A DNA stretch of 64,000 nucleotides from Flavobacteriales bacterium. Its GTDB lineage: Bacteria > Bacteroidota > Bacteroidia > Flavobacteriales_D > Sanyastnellaceae. The notes below the pieces were generated by a model, which had not been told where the DNA came from, did no database searches, and saw nothing but the letters and a program-made list of their open reading frames with translations. The position numbers and the translations under genes were made by a program. Below, one piece after another: positions 43,766 to 53,071 of the stretch (positions are counted from its first letter, which is position 1; each line of letters starts with the position of its first letter). Where the stretch lies: contig JAKVAX010000012.1 in NCBI GenBank assembly GCA_022447625.1, forward strand, positions 1 to 64,000. The letters run 5' to 3'.

Positions 43766-45472
43766 ATGAGAAACCTACTATTAACCGCTTCTGCTTTGTT
43801 GTTGCTTTCGTGCGGAGGAAACGAAGTCATCTATACTTCTCAGGATGCGCCCCCACCGCCGCCACCTGTCAAGGTGGAATTGGTCATGGAAAATGAAACG
43901 AATGACTTGATGGCCGGACGTCCGAAATTGGTCGTAGGTATCGTGGTTGATCAAATGCGAACGGATTACCTCTACCGCTATTGGAATGACTTTGGCGAGG
44001 GAGGATTCAAACGCCTGGTAGGAGATGGATTCTTCTGTTCTGACAATCACTACAGCTATGCGCCAACATACACAGGTCCTGGTCACGCATCTGTTTACAC
44101 GGGAACAACTCCAGCAGTGCACGGTATCATAGCCAACGACTGGTTCGATCGTGAAGAAGGAATGGTCTACTGTGCGAAAGACAATTCAACACGTGGTTTG
44201 GGTACGACGAAGAAAAGCGGACGCATGTCACCCCACCGTTTGATGAGCACAACGATTGCAGATGAGTTAATGCTCAGCAATCAATTCCAAAGCAAGATTA
44301 TTGCCTTATCCATGAAAGATCGTGGAGCAATTCTACCTGCCGGTGGCAAGCCCACTGGAGCTTATTGGTTCATTGGCAAAGACGAAGGGAACTTTGTGAC
44401 GAGCGATTGGTACATGGATACACTACCAGCTTGGGTAGTTGAATTCAACAATCGAAAGCTCTCAGAACAGTATGTCTCTCAAGGTTGGGATTTGCTCAAG
44501 GATGTTTCAGCATACGATGAAAGCTACATTGATAACAACCCATACGAGGCTCCCTATGAAGGACAAACTCGTGCGGCCTTCCCATACGATTGGAGTGACA
44601 TCACAGAGAATCGATACAACCTCATCAAGGGATCTCCTCACGGTGCTACGATTAGTATTGACTTTGCCATTGCTGCCATGGAGGCTGAAGAAATGGGTCA
44701 GGATGACCAGCCCGATCTCTTAGCAATCAGCATCTCGAACACAGACTATGCTGGACATCAATTTGGTCCGCAATCGGTGGAGGTTCAAGACACTTACTTG
44801 CGCTTAGACCTTGAAATCAAACGCCTGCTCGACTACCTCGATGCGAATGTGGGAGAAGGTGAATACACCATCTTCTTGACTGCAGATCATGGCGGAGCTC
44901 CCGTACCGAGCTACATGGAAAGCAACAAAATGCCTGGTGGCTATTGGAAAGCGCAAGCCATGCTTGATGATGTTGATACCGCGCTGCAGGCAGAGTTTGG
45001 CAAAGGTGACTGGGTGAAAAATTACTCGAACGATCAATTCTTTTTTGATCAGGAACTCATGGCTGATCGCAACGTAGAAATGGATGACATCTCTGAGGTT
45101 GTGATTTCAGTAGCGATGAAGCAGCCTGAGGTATACACTGCCTTGGCGAAGGAAGAATTCCTAGAACAGGATTACGATGAACTACCGCTTCGCAATGTTC
45201 AGCGCGGGATTCATCCACAACGATCAGGGGATGTAATTCTCTTGGTTCGTCCTGGGTTCATTGAATATGGTTTCCGAGGAACCACTCATGGTTCTCCCTT
45301 CAGCTATGATACGCATGTGCCACTGATCTTCTTCGGAACACAAATTCCGAAGGGAGAAGAAATTGCGCGCAGAACCCATATCCGCGATATCGCACCAACA
45401 GTTGCTCGCTTACTTCGCATCACGCAGCCTACAGGTTGCACTGGTGAGGTAATCGACGAAATCTTCGAATAA
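43766..45472 (+). CDS. PafA-like alkaline phosphatase superfamily lipoprotein
   Basis: Probable periplasmic or surface phosphomonoesterase, 568 aa from the ATG at 43766, chosen because it gives a lipoprotein signal (MRNLLLTASALLLLSC). A run of six prolines follows the short linker. Phosphatase motifs: GIVVDQMRTDYL (metal Asp), the nucleophile loop YTGPGHASVYTG, HGIIANDWFDR, DYAGHQFGP and TADHGG. The type is close to flavobacterial PafA, which supplies phosphate from sugar phosphates. One bp separates it from the M61 gene. Confidence 0.88.
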   Translation: MRNLLLTASALLLLSCGGNEVIYTSQDAPPPPPPVKVELVMENETNDLMAGRPKLVVGIVVDQMRTDYLYRYWNDFGEGGFKRLVGDGFFCSDNHYSYAPTYTGPGHASVYTGTTPAVHGIIANDWFDREEGMVYCAKDNSTRGLGTTKKSGRMSPHRLMSTTIADELMLSNQFQSKIIALSMKDRGAILPAGGKPTGAYWFIGKDEGNFVTSDWYMDTLPAWVVEFNNRKLSEQYVSQGWDLLKDVSAYDESYIDNNPYEAPYEGQTRAAFPYDWSDITENRYNLIKGSPHGATISIDFAIAAMEAEEMGQDDQPDLLAISISNTDYAGHQFGPQSVEVQDTYLRLDLEIKRLLDYLDANVGEGEYTIFLTADHGGAPVPSYMESNKMPGGYWKAQAMLDDVDTALQAEFGKGDWVKNYSNDQFFFDQELMADRNVEMDDISEVVISVAMKQPEVYTALAKEEFLEQDYDELPLRNVQRGIHPQRSGDVILLVRPGFIEYGFRGTTHGSPFSYDTHVPLIFFGTQIPKGEEIARRTHIRDIAPTVARLLRITQPTGCTGEVIDEIFE

Positions 45473-45473
45473 A

Positions 45474-47201
45474 ATGGCCCAAAAGATTACTTACCGCGTT
45501 TGGTCGGAAAAGCCTCATTCTCGCTACCTCGATCTGGAAGCTCATATTCCAACAGGTGGAAGAAAGGAACTCACCTTGCAATTGCCAGCATGGCGTCCGG
45601 GACGTTATGAATTAGGCAACTTCGCTCGAAACATCCGCAGCCTAAGCGTCAGCGTTCCGAGCGATAGCGAGAAAAATATCAACGCGGTTAAAACAGGCAA
45701 AGACACCTGGCAAGTCAACTGTGACGGTCATGATTCAATTGTAGTGCGCTACGATTATTATGCTGCTGAATTGAATGCAGGATCTACGTGGGTGGACGCT
45801 GATCAGATTTATGTGAATCCGGTCAATTGCTTCCTTTATTTGCCTGATCAGCAAGACACGCCGTATGAAATCACGGTAGAGATGGAAGAAGATTTTCGTC
45901 TAGCCACTGGCATGAAAGTCGAAGGCAACACGATGTTCGCCAAGGATGTTCAAGAGGTAATGGACTGCCCGTTCATTGCTTCGCCAGATTTGTGGGAGCG
46001 CACTTATGAAGTGGACGGAAAACAGTACCACATTTGGATTCAAGGGCGTCATCGTTTAGATGAATCGCGTTTGCTTCAGGAGTTTGAAGCCTTTACCAAA
46101 GCACAATTGACTGCCTTTGGTTCGATTCCTTGTGAGGATTACCATTTCATTTTCCACTTCCCAGATCATGCTACGCGTCACGGTGTAGAACATGAGAACT
46201 CAACGGTCATTGCGCTTGGTCCAGCAGAGAAACTCATGAAGGTGGATGGGTATGATGAAATGCTCGGTATTTCATGTCACGAGCTCTATCACACTTGGAA
46301 TATCAAGAGTATTCGTCCGAAAGAAATGATGCCGTACGACTTCTCGAAGGAGAATTACAGTCGTTTAGGGTATGTAGCTGAGGGAGTCACTACTTATTAC
46401 GGTGATCTGTACCTCTATCGTTCGCAAGTATTTAATGAGCAGAAGTATCTCTCGCTTCTCGCCGGACAAATTCAACGCCATTTGCACAACCCTGGTCGTT
46501 TGAATTTGAGTGTGGCTGATAGCAGCTTTGATACATGGCTGGATGGATACCAATCGGGTATTCCTCATCGTAAGGTTTCGATTTATACTGAAGGATGTTT
46601 GACGGCGTTTATGACCGACGTAGAAATCATGCGTTCTACGAACAATGAACGTTCATTGGATGACGTCATGAAGATCATGTACGAACGATTCGGACTGAAA
46701 GGAGAAGGATACACTGAGGCTGATTACCGTCACGCTGTAACAGAAGTTGCAGAGAAAGATCTGAATGTGATTTTCGATCAGCTGATCTACGGCACGGATG
46801 ACTATACGGAGCACTTGAATTCAGCATTAGCATACCTCGGGATTTCATTTGACATGCATGATGACAACACCTTCATGCAACAGACAGGGGTCTTCCATTT
46901 CAATAGCAACGGTAAAGTTAAAGTACACGATGTGTGGCCTGATTCTCCGGGAGACCGCGCAGGATTAGGACGCGGTGATGAGCTCATTTCATTGAACGGA
47001 ATTTTGGTGGATGAATTGATTAATGAACGAATTCAATTCACCGGAAGAGACAAGACCATCGCATTCATTCGTGACCGTGCTTTGTATGAAGCTGAAATCG
47101 AACTGGATAGAGAAGTGTACTATCCGCGGGTTTCTTTGAAGCGAAAAGAATCAGCGAATGAAGCCTTCCAGAAATGGGCGTGGCTTGAAAAAAAGGCTTA
47201 G
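45474..47201 (+). CDS. M61-family (glycyl aminopeptidase-like) metallopeptidase with PDZ domain
   Basis: 575 aa, no signal peptide, so probably cytosolic. N-terminal M61 domain (to about 150), then the zinc motif HELYHTWN (first His residue 269) with a downstream YVAEGVTTYYGD (distal Glu). A PDZ domain (about 480-540, VKVHDVWPDSPGDRAGL and GDELISLNGI) occupies the C-terminal part. It is immediately downstream of the PafA-like gene and likely co-transcribed. Confidence 0.92.
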   Translation: MAQKITYRVWSEKPHSRYLDLEAHIPTGGRKELTLQLPAWRPGRYELGNFARNIRSLSVSVPSDSEKNINAVKTGKDTWQVNCDGHDSIVVRYDYYAAELNAGSTWVDADQIYVNPVNCFLYLPDQQDTPYEITVEMEEDFRLATGMKVEGNTMFAKDVQEVMDCPFIASPDLWERTYEVDGKQYHIWIQGRHRLDESRLLQEFEAFTKAQLTAFGSIPCEDYHFIFHFPDHATRHGVEHENSTVIALGPAEKLMKVDGYDEMLGISCHELYHTWNIKSIRPKEMMPYDFSKENYSRLGYVAEGVTTYYGDLYLYRSQVFNEQKYLSLLAGQIQRHLHNPGRLNLSVADSSFDTWLDGYQSGIPHRKVSIYTEGCLTAFMTDVEIMRSTNNERSLDDVMKIMYERFGLKGEGYTEADYRHAVTEVAEKDLNVIFDQLIYGTDDYTEHLNSALAYLGISFDMHDDNTFMQQTGVFHFNSNGKVKVHDVWPDSPGDRAGLGRGDELISLNGILVDELINERIQFTGRDKTIAFIRDRALYEAEIELDREVYYPRVSLKRKESANEAFQKWAWLEKKA

Positions 47202-47234
47202 ATTCAACTCATAATTACGCCAAAACACTAAACA

Positions 47235-47540
47235 ATGGAACAAAAAAATCTACCTAACGCTACCGCTGCCTTGGTGCTGGGTATCTTATCAATTGTATTC
47301 TCTTGTGGATTTATTGGGTTGATTTTATCAATCATTGGGCTTAACATGGCTAAGAAAGGAAAGGCTATGTACGAAGGAGCACCAGGGGAGTACAGCGAGT
47401 CTTCATTTAAACAATTAAATGCAGGAAGAATTTGCTCGATCATCGGTCTTATCCTTTCAATTCTATCTGTACTATACATTATTGCCATGTTCGCAATTTA
47501 TGGAGCTGCATTCTTCACTCTAGCCGGAGCACAGTATTAA
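47235..47540 (+). CDS. CCC-motif-type small membrane protein
   Basis: 101 aa with two long hydrophobic segments (about 11-36 and 67-97) around a soluble loop (KKGKAMYEGAPGEYSESSFKQL). The layout, Tyr/Ser loop, and downstream DUF2752 gene match the Bacteroidota CCC motif membrane protein family. This copy has only one Cys at the motif site (SCGF), so the name-giving cysteines are largely missing. Function unknown. A terminator-like hairpin separates it from the DUF2752 gene. Confidence 0.72.
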   Translation: MEQKNLPNATAALVLGILSIVFSCGFIGLILSIIGLNMAKKGKAMYEGAPGEYSESSFKQLNAGRICSIIGLILSILSVLYIIAMFAIYGAAFFTLAGAQY

Positions 47541-47564
47541 GAAAAAGAGATTGTTATATTCATA

Positions 47565-47592
47565 GGGAGGTTTAGAAGCTTCCCTTTTTTTT
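47565..47592 (+). terminator. Hairpin with T tract between two membrane genes
   Basis: Stem starting GGGAGG and ending CTTCCC (including a G-T pair), followed by eight T residues, ending 6 nt before the DUF2752 ATG. Confidence 0.7.
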
Positions 47593-47597
47593 CTCAC

Positions 47598-47879
47598 ATG
47601 ATTAGCTGTCCAACGAAAAAGTACTTAGGAATTGATTGTCCTGGATGCGGCATTCAAAGATCACTACTCTCCATGTTGAAGGGAGATTTTTTCGATGCAT
47701 TCATCTATTATCCTGGTCTATTTCCAATAATGGTAGGTGTTGGATTCTCGGTATTGTTTTACGTTAGTAAACGCAGCATTTTCAATACCCTCGCGCGCAA
47801 CACCTACATAGCTGCAGGCGTTGTCATTCTAGGAAATTGGATCTTGAAGTTAACCGGGGTGATTCCTTGTCCGGTCTAA
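47598..47879 (+). CDS. DUF2752 membrane protein
   Basis: 93 aa. N-terminal CPTKKYLGIDCPGCGIQRS is the DUF2752 signature with CPxK and CPGCGxxR. Two hydrophobic segments follow. The Cys-rich motif may hold a metal. It pairs with the CCC-motif gene as in other Flavobacteria. Its ATG sits just after a terminator hairpin, so its expression may depend on read-through. Ends one base before the convergent DUF4159 gene. Confidence 0.9.
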   Translation: MISCPTKKYLGIDCPGCGIQRSLLSMLKGDFFDAFIYYPGLFPIMVGVGFSVLFYVSKRSIFNTLARNTYIAAGVVILGNWILKLTGVIPCPV

Positions 47880-48539
47880 TTATTCTTCACCCATAAAGAC
47901 ATACTGGAGCATGTTCGCTCCCATTTCAAATGCCTCTTGGCGAAGTTCGTCTGGATCTTTGTGTACTTCCCAGTCTTCCCAAGCATCTCCGAGGTCACAT
48001 TCGAAATCATAGAAACAGACCAATCTGCCTTCATAGATGATGCCTAATCCTTTGGGCGCTCCGTTATCGTGCTCATGCACTTTGGGAAGTCCAGACTCCA
48101 AATCGAACTTCTGGTGGTAGATCGGATGATCGAAGGGAAGTTCAACGAAATCAAGTTCTGGAAAGACCTTTTTCATTTGTGGACGCATGAATTTATCCAA
48201 TCCGTAGTTATCAGAAATATGAAGGAAGCCTCCTGATGTCAGATAATTCCGAAGATTCTCAGCGTCTGATGCCGAAAAAACCACGTTTCCATGTCCGGTC
48301 ATATGAACGAATGGATAATTAAATAGATCAGGGCTGCCGACCTCAACGTAGGGAACATCGTCTCCGATATTCATTCCAAGGTTCTCATTACACCACTCAA
48401 CGAGATTGGGCACACTGGTAGGGTTTCCGTACCAATCGCCGCCTCCGCTGTACTTCAACACAGCCACTTGCCATGAAGCGGACTGAAAGCCGCTCAAGAC
48501 AAAGAAAAGCAAGAAGAATCCAAGAATTTTGAAACGCAT
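47880..48539 (-). CDS. DUF4159 secreted protein
   Basis: 219 aa. Signal peptide (MRFKILGFFLLFFVLSGFQSA) then a glutamine-amidotransferase-like fold: FVHMTGHGNVVFSASDAENLRNYL and GGFLHISDNYG (residues about 77-110) match DUF4159. Conserved aromatic and acidic residues, but no intact catalytic Cys-His-Glu triad is visible. Probably periplasmic. Function unknown. Convergent with the DUF2752 gene with no gap. Confidence 0.87.
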   Translation of the reverse strand: MRFKILGFFLLFFVLSGFQSASWQVAVLKYSGGGDWYGNPTSVPNLVEWCNENLGMNIGDDVPYVEVGSPDLFNYPFVHMTGHGNVVFSASDAENLRNYLTSGGFLHISDNYGLDKFMRPQMKKVFPELDFVELPFDHPIYHQKFDLESGLPKVHEHDNGAPKGLGIIYEGRLVCFYDFECDLGDAWEDWEVHKDPDELRQEAFEMGANMLQYVFMGEE

Positions 48540-48630
48540 AAAACAAAGTTACGTACCACAATGACAATAACGAAACTCGGCGTAAAGTTCGTGCCTCTAA
48601 ATGGGGGTAGCTTTTCCGCTAACGAATTTA

Positions 48631-48638
48631 TATATTTG
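48631..48638 (+). promoter_or_regulatory. -7 box TATATTTG of secDF
   Basis: Exact TAnnTTTG, 30 nt before the secDF ATG. A near-variant of the 13-mer (TTCCGCTAACG) lies at the -33 region (48614-48624). Confidence 0.6.
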
Positions 48639-48668
48639 CGCCTCGCAAAAATTAAACCTTAAAAACCC

Positions 48669-51600
48669 ATGCAGAACAAGAGTGCTGTATTGCTCTTCAC
48701 TATCCTGCTAGCCCTTGCAACGGTATACATTTTATCGTTCAACTTCGTAGCTAACCGCTTCGAGGCAACGGCTCAGGTACACGGTGCGTTCGTTGCTGAT
48801 TCTCTGGAAAACGCTGGTGCGATTACCGCAGCAGAGAAAGAATCTGTAGCAGATGCTGAAGCTCGTGAATTCCTTCGCGATTCAGCGAATGCTGAGATCT
48901 ACCCAGTTTTCGGTCACACGTACAAGAAGGTGAAGGCGAATGAGCTCAACCTCGGACTAGACCTTCAGGGAGGTATGAGCGTGACGCTAGAAGTTGCTAT
49001 CGATGAGTTAATCATCGCATTGAGTGACTATTCCGATAATGCTGATTTCCTTGCTGCCATTGAAGCGGCGCGAGTTGAACAGAAGAATGCTAACACCGAT
49101 TTCGTTTCCCTATTCGCTGACGCTTGGGAAGCACAGGGAAGTCCGGTGGAACTATGGCGCATCTTCCACAACATGGAAAACAAAGACCTGTTCCCAGCGA
49201 AGAGTACTGACGATGAAATCATCGAAGTACTTCGTAAGGAAGCTGAGACGGCGATCAACAACTCGGAAAACATCATTCGTAAGCGTATTGACCAGTACGG
49301 TGTAGCACAACCAAACGTGCAGAAGCTGTCACTTACAGGTCGTATCCTAGTTGAACTTCCAGGTGTTGATGATCCAGAGCGTATTCGTGAGAACCTTAAG
49401 GCGACTGCGAATCTTGAGTTCTGGGAAACATACTACAACGACGATCAGGTTAACGGTAAGACCGTATTCGAACGCCTTGTTGCGGCTAACAACGCAATCG
49501 CAGAGGCGAAGTACCCTGAATTGTTCGATGAAGACGAAACAAACGACAACATCGGAGACGATGTTGCTGATGCTGTTGAAGACGCTGCTGATGTAGCGGA
49601 AGACGCAATAGAGGATGCTGTAGATGGCGAACTAGCCGACGCAGCCGCTGATTCTGTTGATACGGAAGAAGCTGCAGCACCGGATTCTACAATGTCTGCT
49701 GAGGAGCAGCGCAAGCGCTCTCCTCTATTCGTGATGCTTCAACCACAAATTCAGACGCGTAGTATCATCGTTGGTCAAGCACTAACGCGTGATATCACTG
49801 AGATCAATAAGCTACTGGAAATGCCAGAAGCACAGGCTGAGCTTGGTCCAAACTTGAAGTTGATGTGGGAAGCTGAACCAAACGGATTGGTTTCTGCACT
49901 TTACGCTATTCGCGACGACTCAGGAAAAGGAAAAGCAAAGCTAGACGGTAAGACAATCGTAGACGCTCGCGTTGGATACGATCAGATTGGTGACGTAGTC
50001 GTTACGATGAAGATGGACAGCGAGGGTACAGCTACTTGGGCAGCAATGACTACAGAAGCTGCGAACGACGGTAACCGACAGATCGCTGTTACACTTGACG
50101 ACCTTGTATACTCTGCCCCTTCTGTGAACTCTCCTATTACAGGTGGTAGTTCAGAAATCCAGATGGGATCTGGAGAGAATGCACAAGATAAATTCGCTGA
50201 CGCGGAAGACCTTGCTGGTCTACTAAAGGCTGGTTCACTTCCTGCAAAAGCAAAGATTGTAAACGAAGTAACGATTGGTCCTGAGCTCGGTGAAGAAAAC
50301 ATCAACGCTGGTCTTTGGTCATTCGTGATCGCATTGTTGGTGATCCTTGTTTACATGGTATTCTACTACAAAGGAGCTGGTTTGGTATCAGACATCGCGT
50401 TGATCGCCAACCTATTCTTCTTGATTGGTGCTCTTGCTTCACTTGGTGCAGCATTGACACTTCCTGGTATCGCTGGTATCGTTCTTACGATCGGTATGGC
50501 GGTAGATGCCAACGTACTTATCTATGAGCGTATTCGTGAAGAGATGCGCGGAGGTAAAGGAATGAACCTAGCGGTGAAAGAAGGTTACGCGAAAGCGTAT
50601 TCTGCCATCATCGATGCCAACTTGACAACGCTTTTCACAGCGATCGTTCTTTACGCATTTGGTTCTGGTCCTATCCGTGGTTTCGCAACGACCTTGATCA
50701 TCGGTATCTTCACATCGCTATTCTCTGCGATCGTGTTGACACGTCTGATCTTCTTCACGCGCATGGAGAACAAGAAAGCGTTGTCTTTCTACACAGAAAC
50801 AACAAAGAACTGGTTCACTAAGACGAAGATTGACTTCGTTGGAAAGCGTCGCATCTTCTACGTTGTTTCAGGAATCATCATTGCAGCTGGTATCGGTTCA
50901 TTGGTGAGTCGCGGACTAGACTACGGTACTGAGTTCACAGGAGGAACAACAGTAGATATTCTCTTCGAACAACCAATCGATTTGGAAGAAGCACGTGGTT
51001 ACCTACGTGAGGCGTTCACTGAAGATGGTGTTGAAGGAAACCCGAAAGTACAGACAACTGAAAGTGATGCGAAGATCCGTGTGACTACGAACTACCTTGT
51101 AGACTACACTGGAGATGACGTTGACCAGAAGATCAATGACGCTTTCGACTCGGCACTTAGCCAGTTGAATGTTCCTTACACGATGCCATCATACCAGAAG
51201 GTAGATAGCAGTATGTCAGATGACTTCACACGTGGAGCGATGTACGCAACGATCTTCTCGTTGTTGGTCATCTTCCTTTACCTCGTATTCCGTTTCCGCA
51301 GATGGCAGTTCGGTCTTGGAGCTTTGATCGCTATGGCACACGATGTGATCATCGTACTATCGCTATTCTCGATCTTCTACGGTATCCTTCCGTTCAGCAT
51401 GCAGATTGACCAAGCGTTCATCGCAGCTATCCTGACGGTAATTGGTTACTCGATTAACGATACGGTGGTTGTATTCGACCGTATTCGTGAGTTCCTCGGA
51501 CTTTACGGAAACAAGCACGAAGCAAAAGAGATCATGAACAACGCACTGAACAGCACATTGAGCCGTACAGTGAATACATCTCTTTCTACATTCGTTGTAC

Positions 51601-51752
51601 TTCTTACCATCTTCATCCTTGGTGGAGATAACATCAAAGGATTCGTATTCGCCTTGATGGTGGGTGTCATCGTGGGTACTTACTCATCGATCTTCATCGC
51701 GACTCCTTCCGTTCTTGACTTTACAAAAGACCTCGCAGGTAAGAAGAAGTAA
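48669..51752 (+). CDS. secDF: Fused SecD-SecF protein translocase
   Basis: Inner-membrane subunit that uses proton motive force to pull preproteins into the periplasm. 1027 aa, with SecD (to about 700) and SecF (about 720-1020) in one chain, as is usual in Bacteroidota. SecD: N-terminal TM, GLDLQGGMSVTLEV (near residue 98), and AGIVLTIGMAVDANVLIYERIREE in TM4; SecF: GLDYGTEFTGGTTVDI and VIGYSINDTVVVFDRIREFLG. A long acidic, Ala/Asp/Glu-rich insertion (about residues 294-341) is present in the P1 periplasmic region. A strong terminator follows. Confidence 0.96.
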   Translation: MQNKSAVLLFTILLALATVYILSFNFVANRFEATAQVHGAFVADSLENAGAITAAEKESVADAEAREFLRDSANAEIYPVFGHTYKKVKANELNLGLDLQGGMSVTLEVAIDELIIALSDYSDNADFLAAIEAARVEQKNANTDFVSLFADAWEAQGSPVELWRIFHNMENKDLFPAKSTDDEIIEVLRKEAETAINNSENIIRKRIDQYGVAQPNVQKLSLTGRILVELPGVDDPERIRENLKATANLEFWETYYNDDQVNGKTVFERLVAANNAIAEAKYPELFDEDETNDNIGDDVADAVEDAADVAEDAIEDAVDGELADAAADSVDTEEAAAPDSTMSAEEQRKRSPLFVMLQPQIQTRSIIVGQALTRDITEINKLLEMPEAQAELGPNLKLMWEAEPNGLVSALYAIRDDSGKGKAKLDGKTIVDARVGYDQIGDVVVTMKMDSEGTATWAAMTTEAANDGNRQIAVTLDDLVYSAPSVNSPITGGSSEIQMGSGENAQDKFADAEDLAGLLKAGSLPAKAKIVNEVTIGPELGEENINAGLWSFVIALLVILVYMVFYYKGAGLVSDIALIANLFFLIGALASLGAALTLPGIAGIVLTIGMAVDANVLIYERIREEMRGGKGMNLAVKEGYAKAYSAIIDANLTTLFTAIVLYAFGSGPIRGFATTLIIGIFTSLFSAIVLTRLIFFTRMENKKALSFYTETTKNWFTKTKIDFVGKRRIFYVVSGIIIAAGIGSLVSRGLDYGTEFTGGTTVDILFEQPIDLEEARGYLREAFTEDGVEGNPKVQTTESDAKIRVTTNYLVDYTGDDVDQKINDAFDSALSQLNVPYTMPSYQKVDSSMSDDFTRGAMYATIFSLLVIFLYLVFRFRRWQFGLGALIAMAHDVIIVLSLFSIFYGILPFSMQIDQAFIAAILTVIGYSINDTVVVFDRIREFLGLYGNKHEAKEIMNNALNSTLSRTVNTSLSTFVVLLTIFILGGDNIKGFVFALMVGVIVGTYSSIFIATPSVLDFTKDLAGKKK

Positions 51753-51784
51753 TTGAAACTTTGCCGTAAGGCTAAACATAGGTT

Positions 51785-51812
51785 AAAAGGGCTCGCTTAG
51801 GCGGGCCCTTTT
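51785..51812 (+). terminator. Intrinsic terminator of secDF
   Basis: Perfect AAAAGGGC / GCCCTTTT stem with an inner CGC/GCG pairing, T run at the 3' side. Confidence 0.9.
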
Positions 51813-51814
51813 GC

Positions 51815-51822
51815 TACCTTTG
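51815..51822 (+). promoter_or_regulatory. tatA -7 box TACCTTTG
   Basis: Exact TAnnTTTG directly after the secDF terminator and 4 nt before the tatA ATG, indicating a leaderless mRNA. Confidence 0.7.
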
Positions 51823-51826
51823 TACT

Positions 51827-52105
51827 ATGGGAACAAACGAGATTATCCTCATTTTCGTGATCTACCTTTTACTCTTCGGAGCCAAAGGTATTCCCTCGCT
51901 TGCCCAAACTATGGGGAAAGCGGTTAGAGGATTCCGTGAAGCCTCTAGCGATATTCAACGTGAAATCATGAATACTTCTGACGACATCAAGAAAGAAGTC
52001 ATGAAGAACGCCGGGGAACTGAACAATGGCGTAAAAGATGCCACTCGAAACATCGAGGAGGAAATCAAAAACGTCACTGACAAATCCAAAGACCCGCTTA
52101 GCTAA
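51827..52105 (+). CDS. tatA: TatA-family twin-arginine translocase subunit
   Basis: Forms the pore of the Tat pathway, which exports folded proteins. 92 aa: one N-terminal TM helix (IILIFVIYLLLFGAKGIPSLA) ending in an FG-type hinge, an amphipathic helix (MGKAVRGFREASSDIQREI) and an acidic-basic tail. Shape and FG hinge match TatA/TatE rather than TatB. Its stop is immediately followed by the antiporter ATG. Confidence 0.9.
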   Translation: MGTNEIILIFVIYLLLFGAKGIPSLAQTMGKAVRGFREASSDIQREIMNTSDDIKKEVMKNAGELNNGVKDATRNIEEEIKNVTDKSKDPLS

Positions 52106-53071
52106 ATGGATATTGTTCTGCTCATTGCCGGATTGGTTGTCTTGGTAGCCAGCGGTGAAGTCTTGGTTCGCGGCGCTGCCGGAATTGCTTTGAAGGCAGA
52201 TATCCCTCCCCTGATTGTTGGTCTTACTGTTGTTTCCATTGGAACCTCTGCTCCTGAACTCTTTGCTTCGGTAACTGCAGCCCTTGAAGGAAACCCTGGA
52301 CTTTCGATCGGAAACGTCGTGGGTTCTAACATCGCCAACCTTGCGCTTGTCCTTGGAATAACCGCCATCATCTACCCTATCCCTGTAAGTCGTGGTGTGC
52401 TACGTTTTGATGGTCCCGTGATGGTTGCCATGACGTTGCTCTTCATCTTCTTCATGTGGGATCGTGAGTTGGTAGCCTATGAAGGTGGGATCTTAGTCGG
52501 CTTGATGATCGCCTTCATCTTGGTGCTGATCCGCCGTTCACGAATTGAACGCAAGAAGCAGCTCGAAGCTGACGCTGCCAGAGAGTTCGAGACCGATGCA
52601 GATGAGTTCGATGGATTCAAAAAGCGTTCCTACCTCCTACTTACTGGATTGGTGATTGCAGGGTGTATTGGACTTTACTTCGGATCGAATTGGTTTGTAG
52701 GTGGGGCCAGTGGAATCGCCAAATCACTTGGAGTCAGTGATTATGTCATTGGCGTTACCATTGTTGCTTTCGGAACGAGTGTCCCTGAACTTGTGGCTTC
52801 TGTAATTGCTGCACTTCGTCATCAGACGGATATCTCTATCGGGAACCTGATTGGTTCGAATATCTTCAATATCCTTTCGGTGATTGGCATTACGTCGTTA
52901 GTTAAGCCGCTACCTGTTGATGGCGCCTTACTCGCTAACGATGTTTGGTGGATGCTGGGTATCGCGCTACTCATCTTCCCATTGATTCGCATGGGCTACA
53001 AAATTGTTCGTTGGAACGGCATCTTGCTCCTCGCGATCTACATTATCTACATCGTGCTTGTCCTTTTCTGA
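52106..53071 (+). CDS. Calcium/sodium antiporter (CaCA family, YrbG-like)
   Basis: 321 aa, about ten hydrophobic segments, with the two inverted alpha-repeats: IGTSAPELFASV (near residue 46) and FGTSVPELVASV (near residue 222), each with the Glu that binds the cation. Exchanges Ca2+ for Na+ or H+ across the inner membrane. No gap to tatA upstream. TGATG overlap with alkB downstream, so all three may be one transcript. Confidence 0.92.
   Translation: MDIVLLIAGLVVLVASGEVLVRGAAGIALKADIPPLIVGLTVVSIGTSAPELFASVTAALEGNPGLSIGNVVGSNIANLALVLGITAIIYPIPVSRGVLRFDGPVMVAMTLLFIFFMWDRELVAYEGGILVGLMIAFILVLIRRSRIERKKQLEADAAREFETDADEFDGFKKRSYLLLTGLVIAGCIGLYFGSNWFVGGASGIAKSLGVSDYVIGVTIVAFGTSVPELVASVIAALRHQTDISIGNLIGSNIFNILSVIGITSLVKPLPVDGALLANDVWWMLGIALLIFPLIRMGYKIVRWNGILLLAIYIIYIVLVLF

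Noticed and set aside
52945-53070. Upstream extension of the alkB frame
   Set aside because: It lies in the antiporter gene in another frame; the AlkB fold starts at the ATG at 53071.
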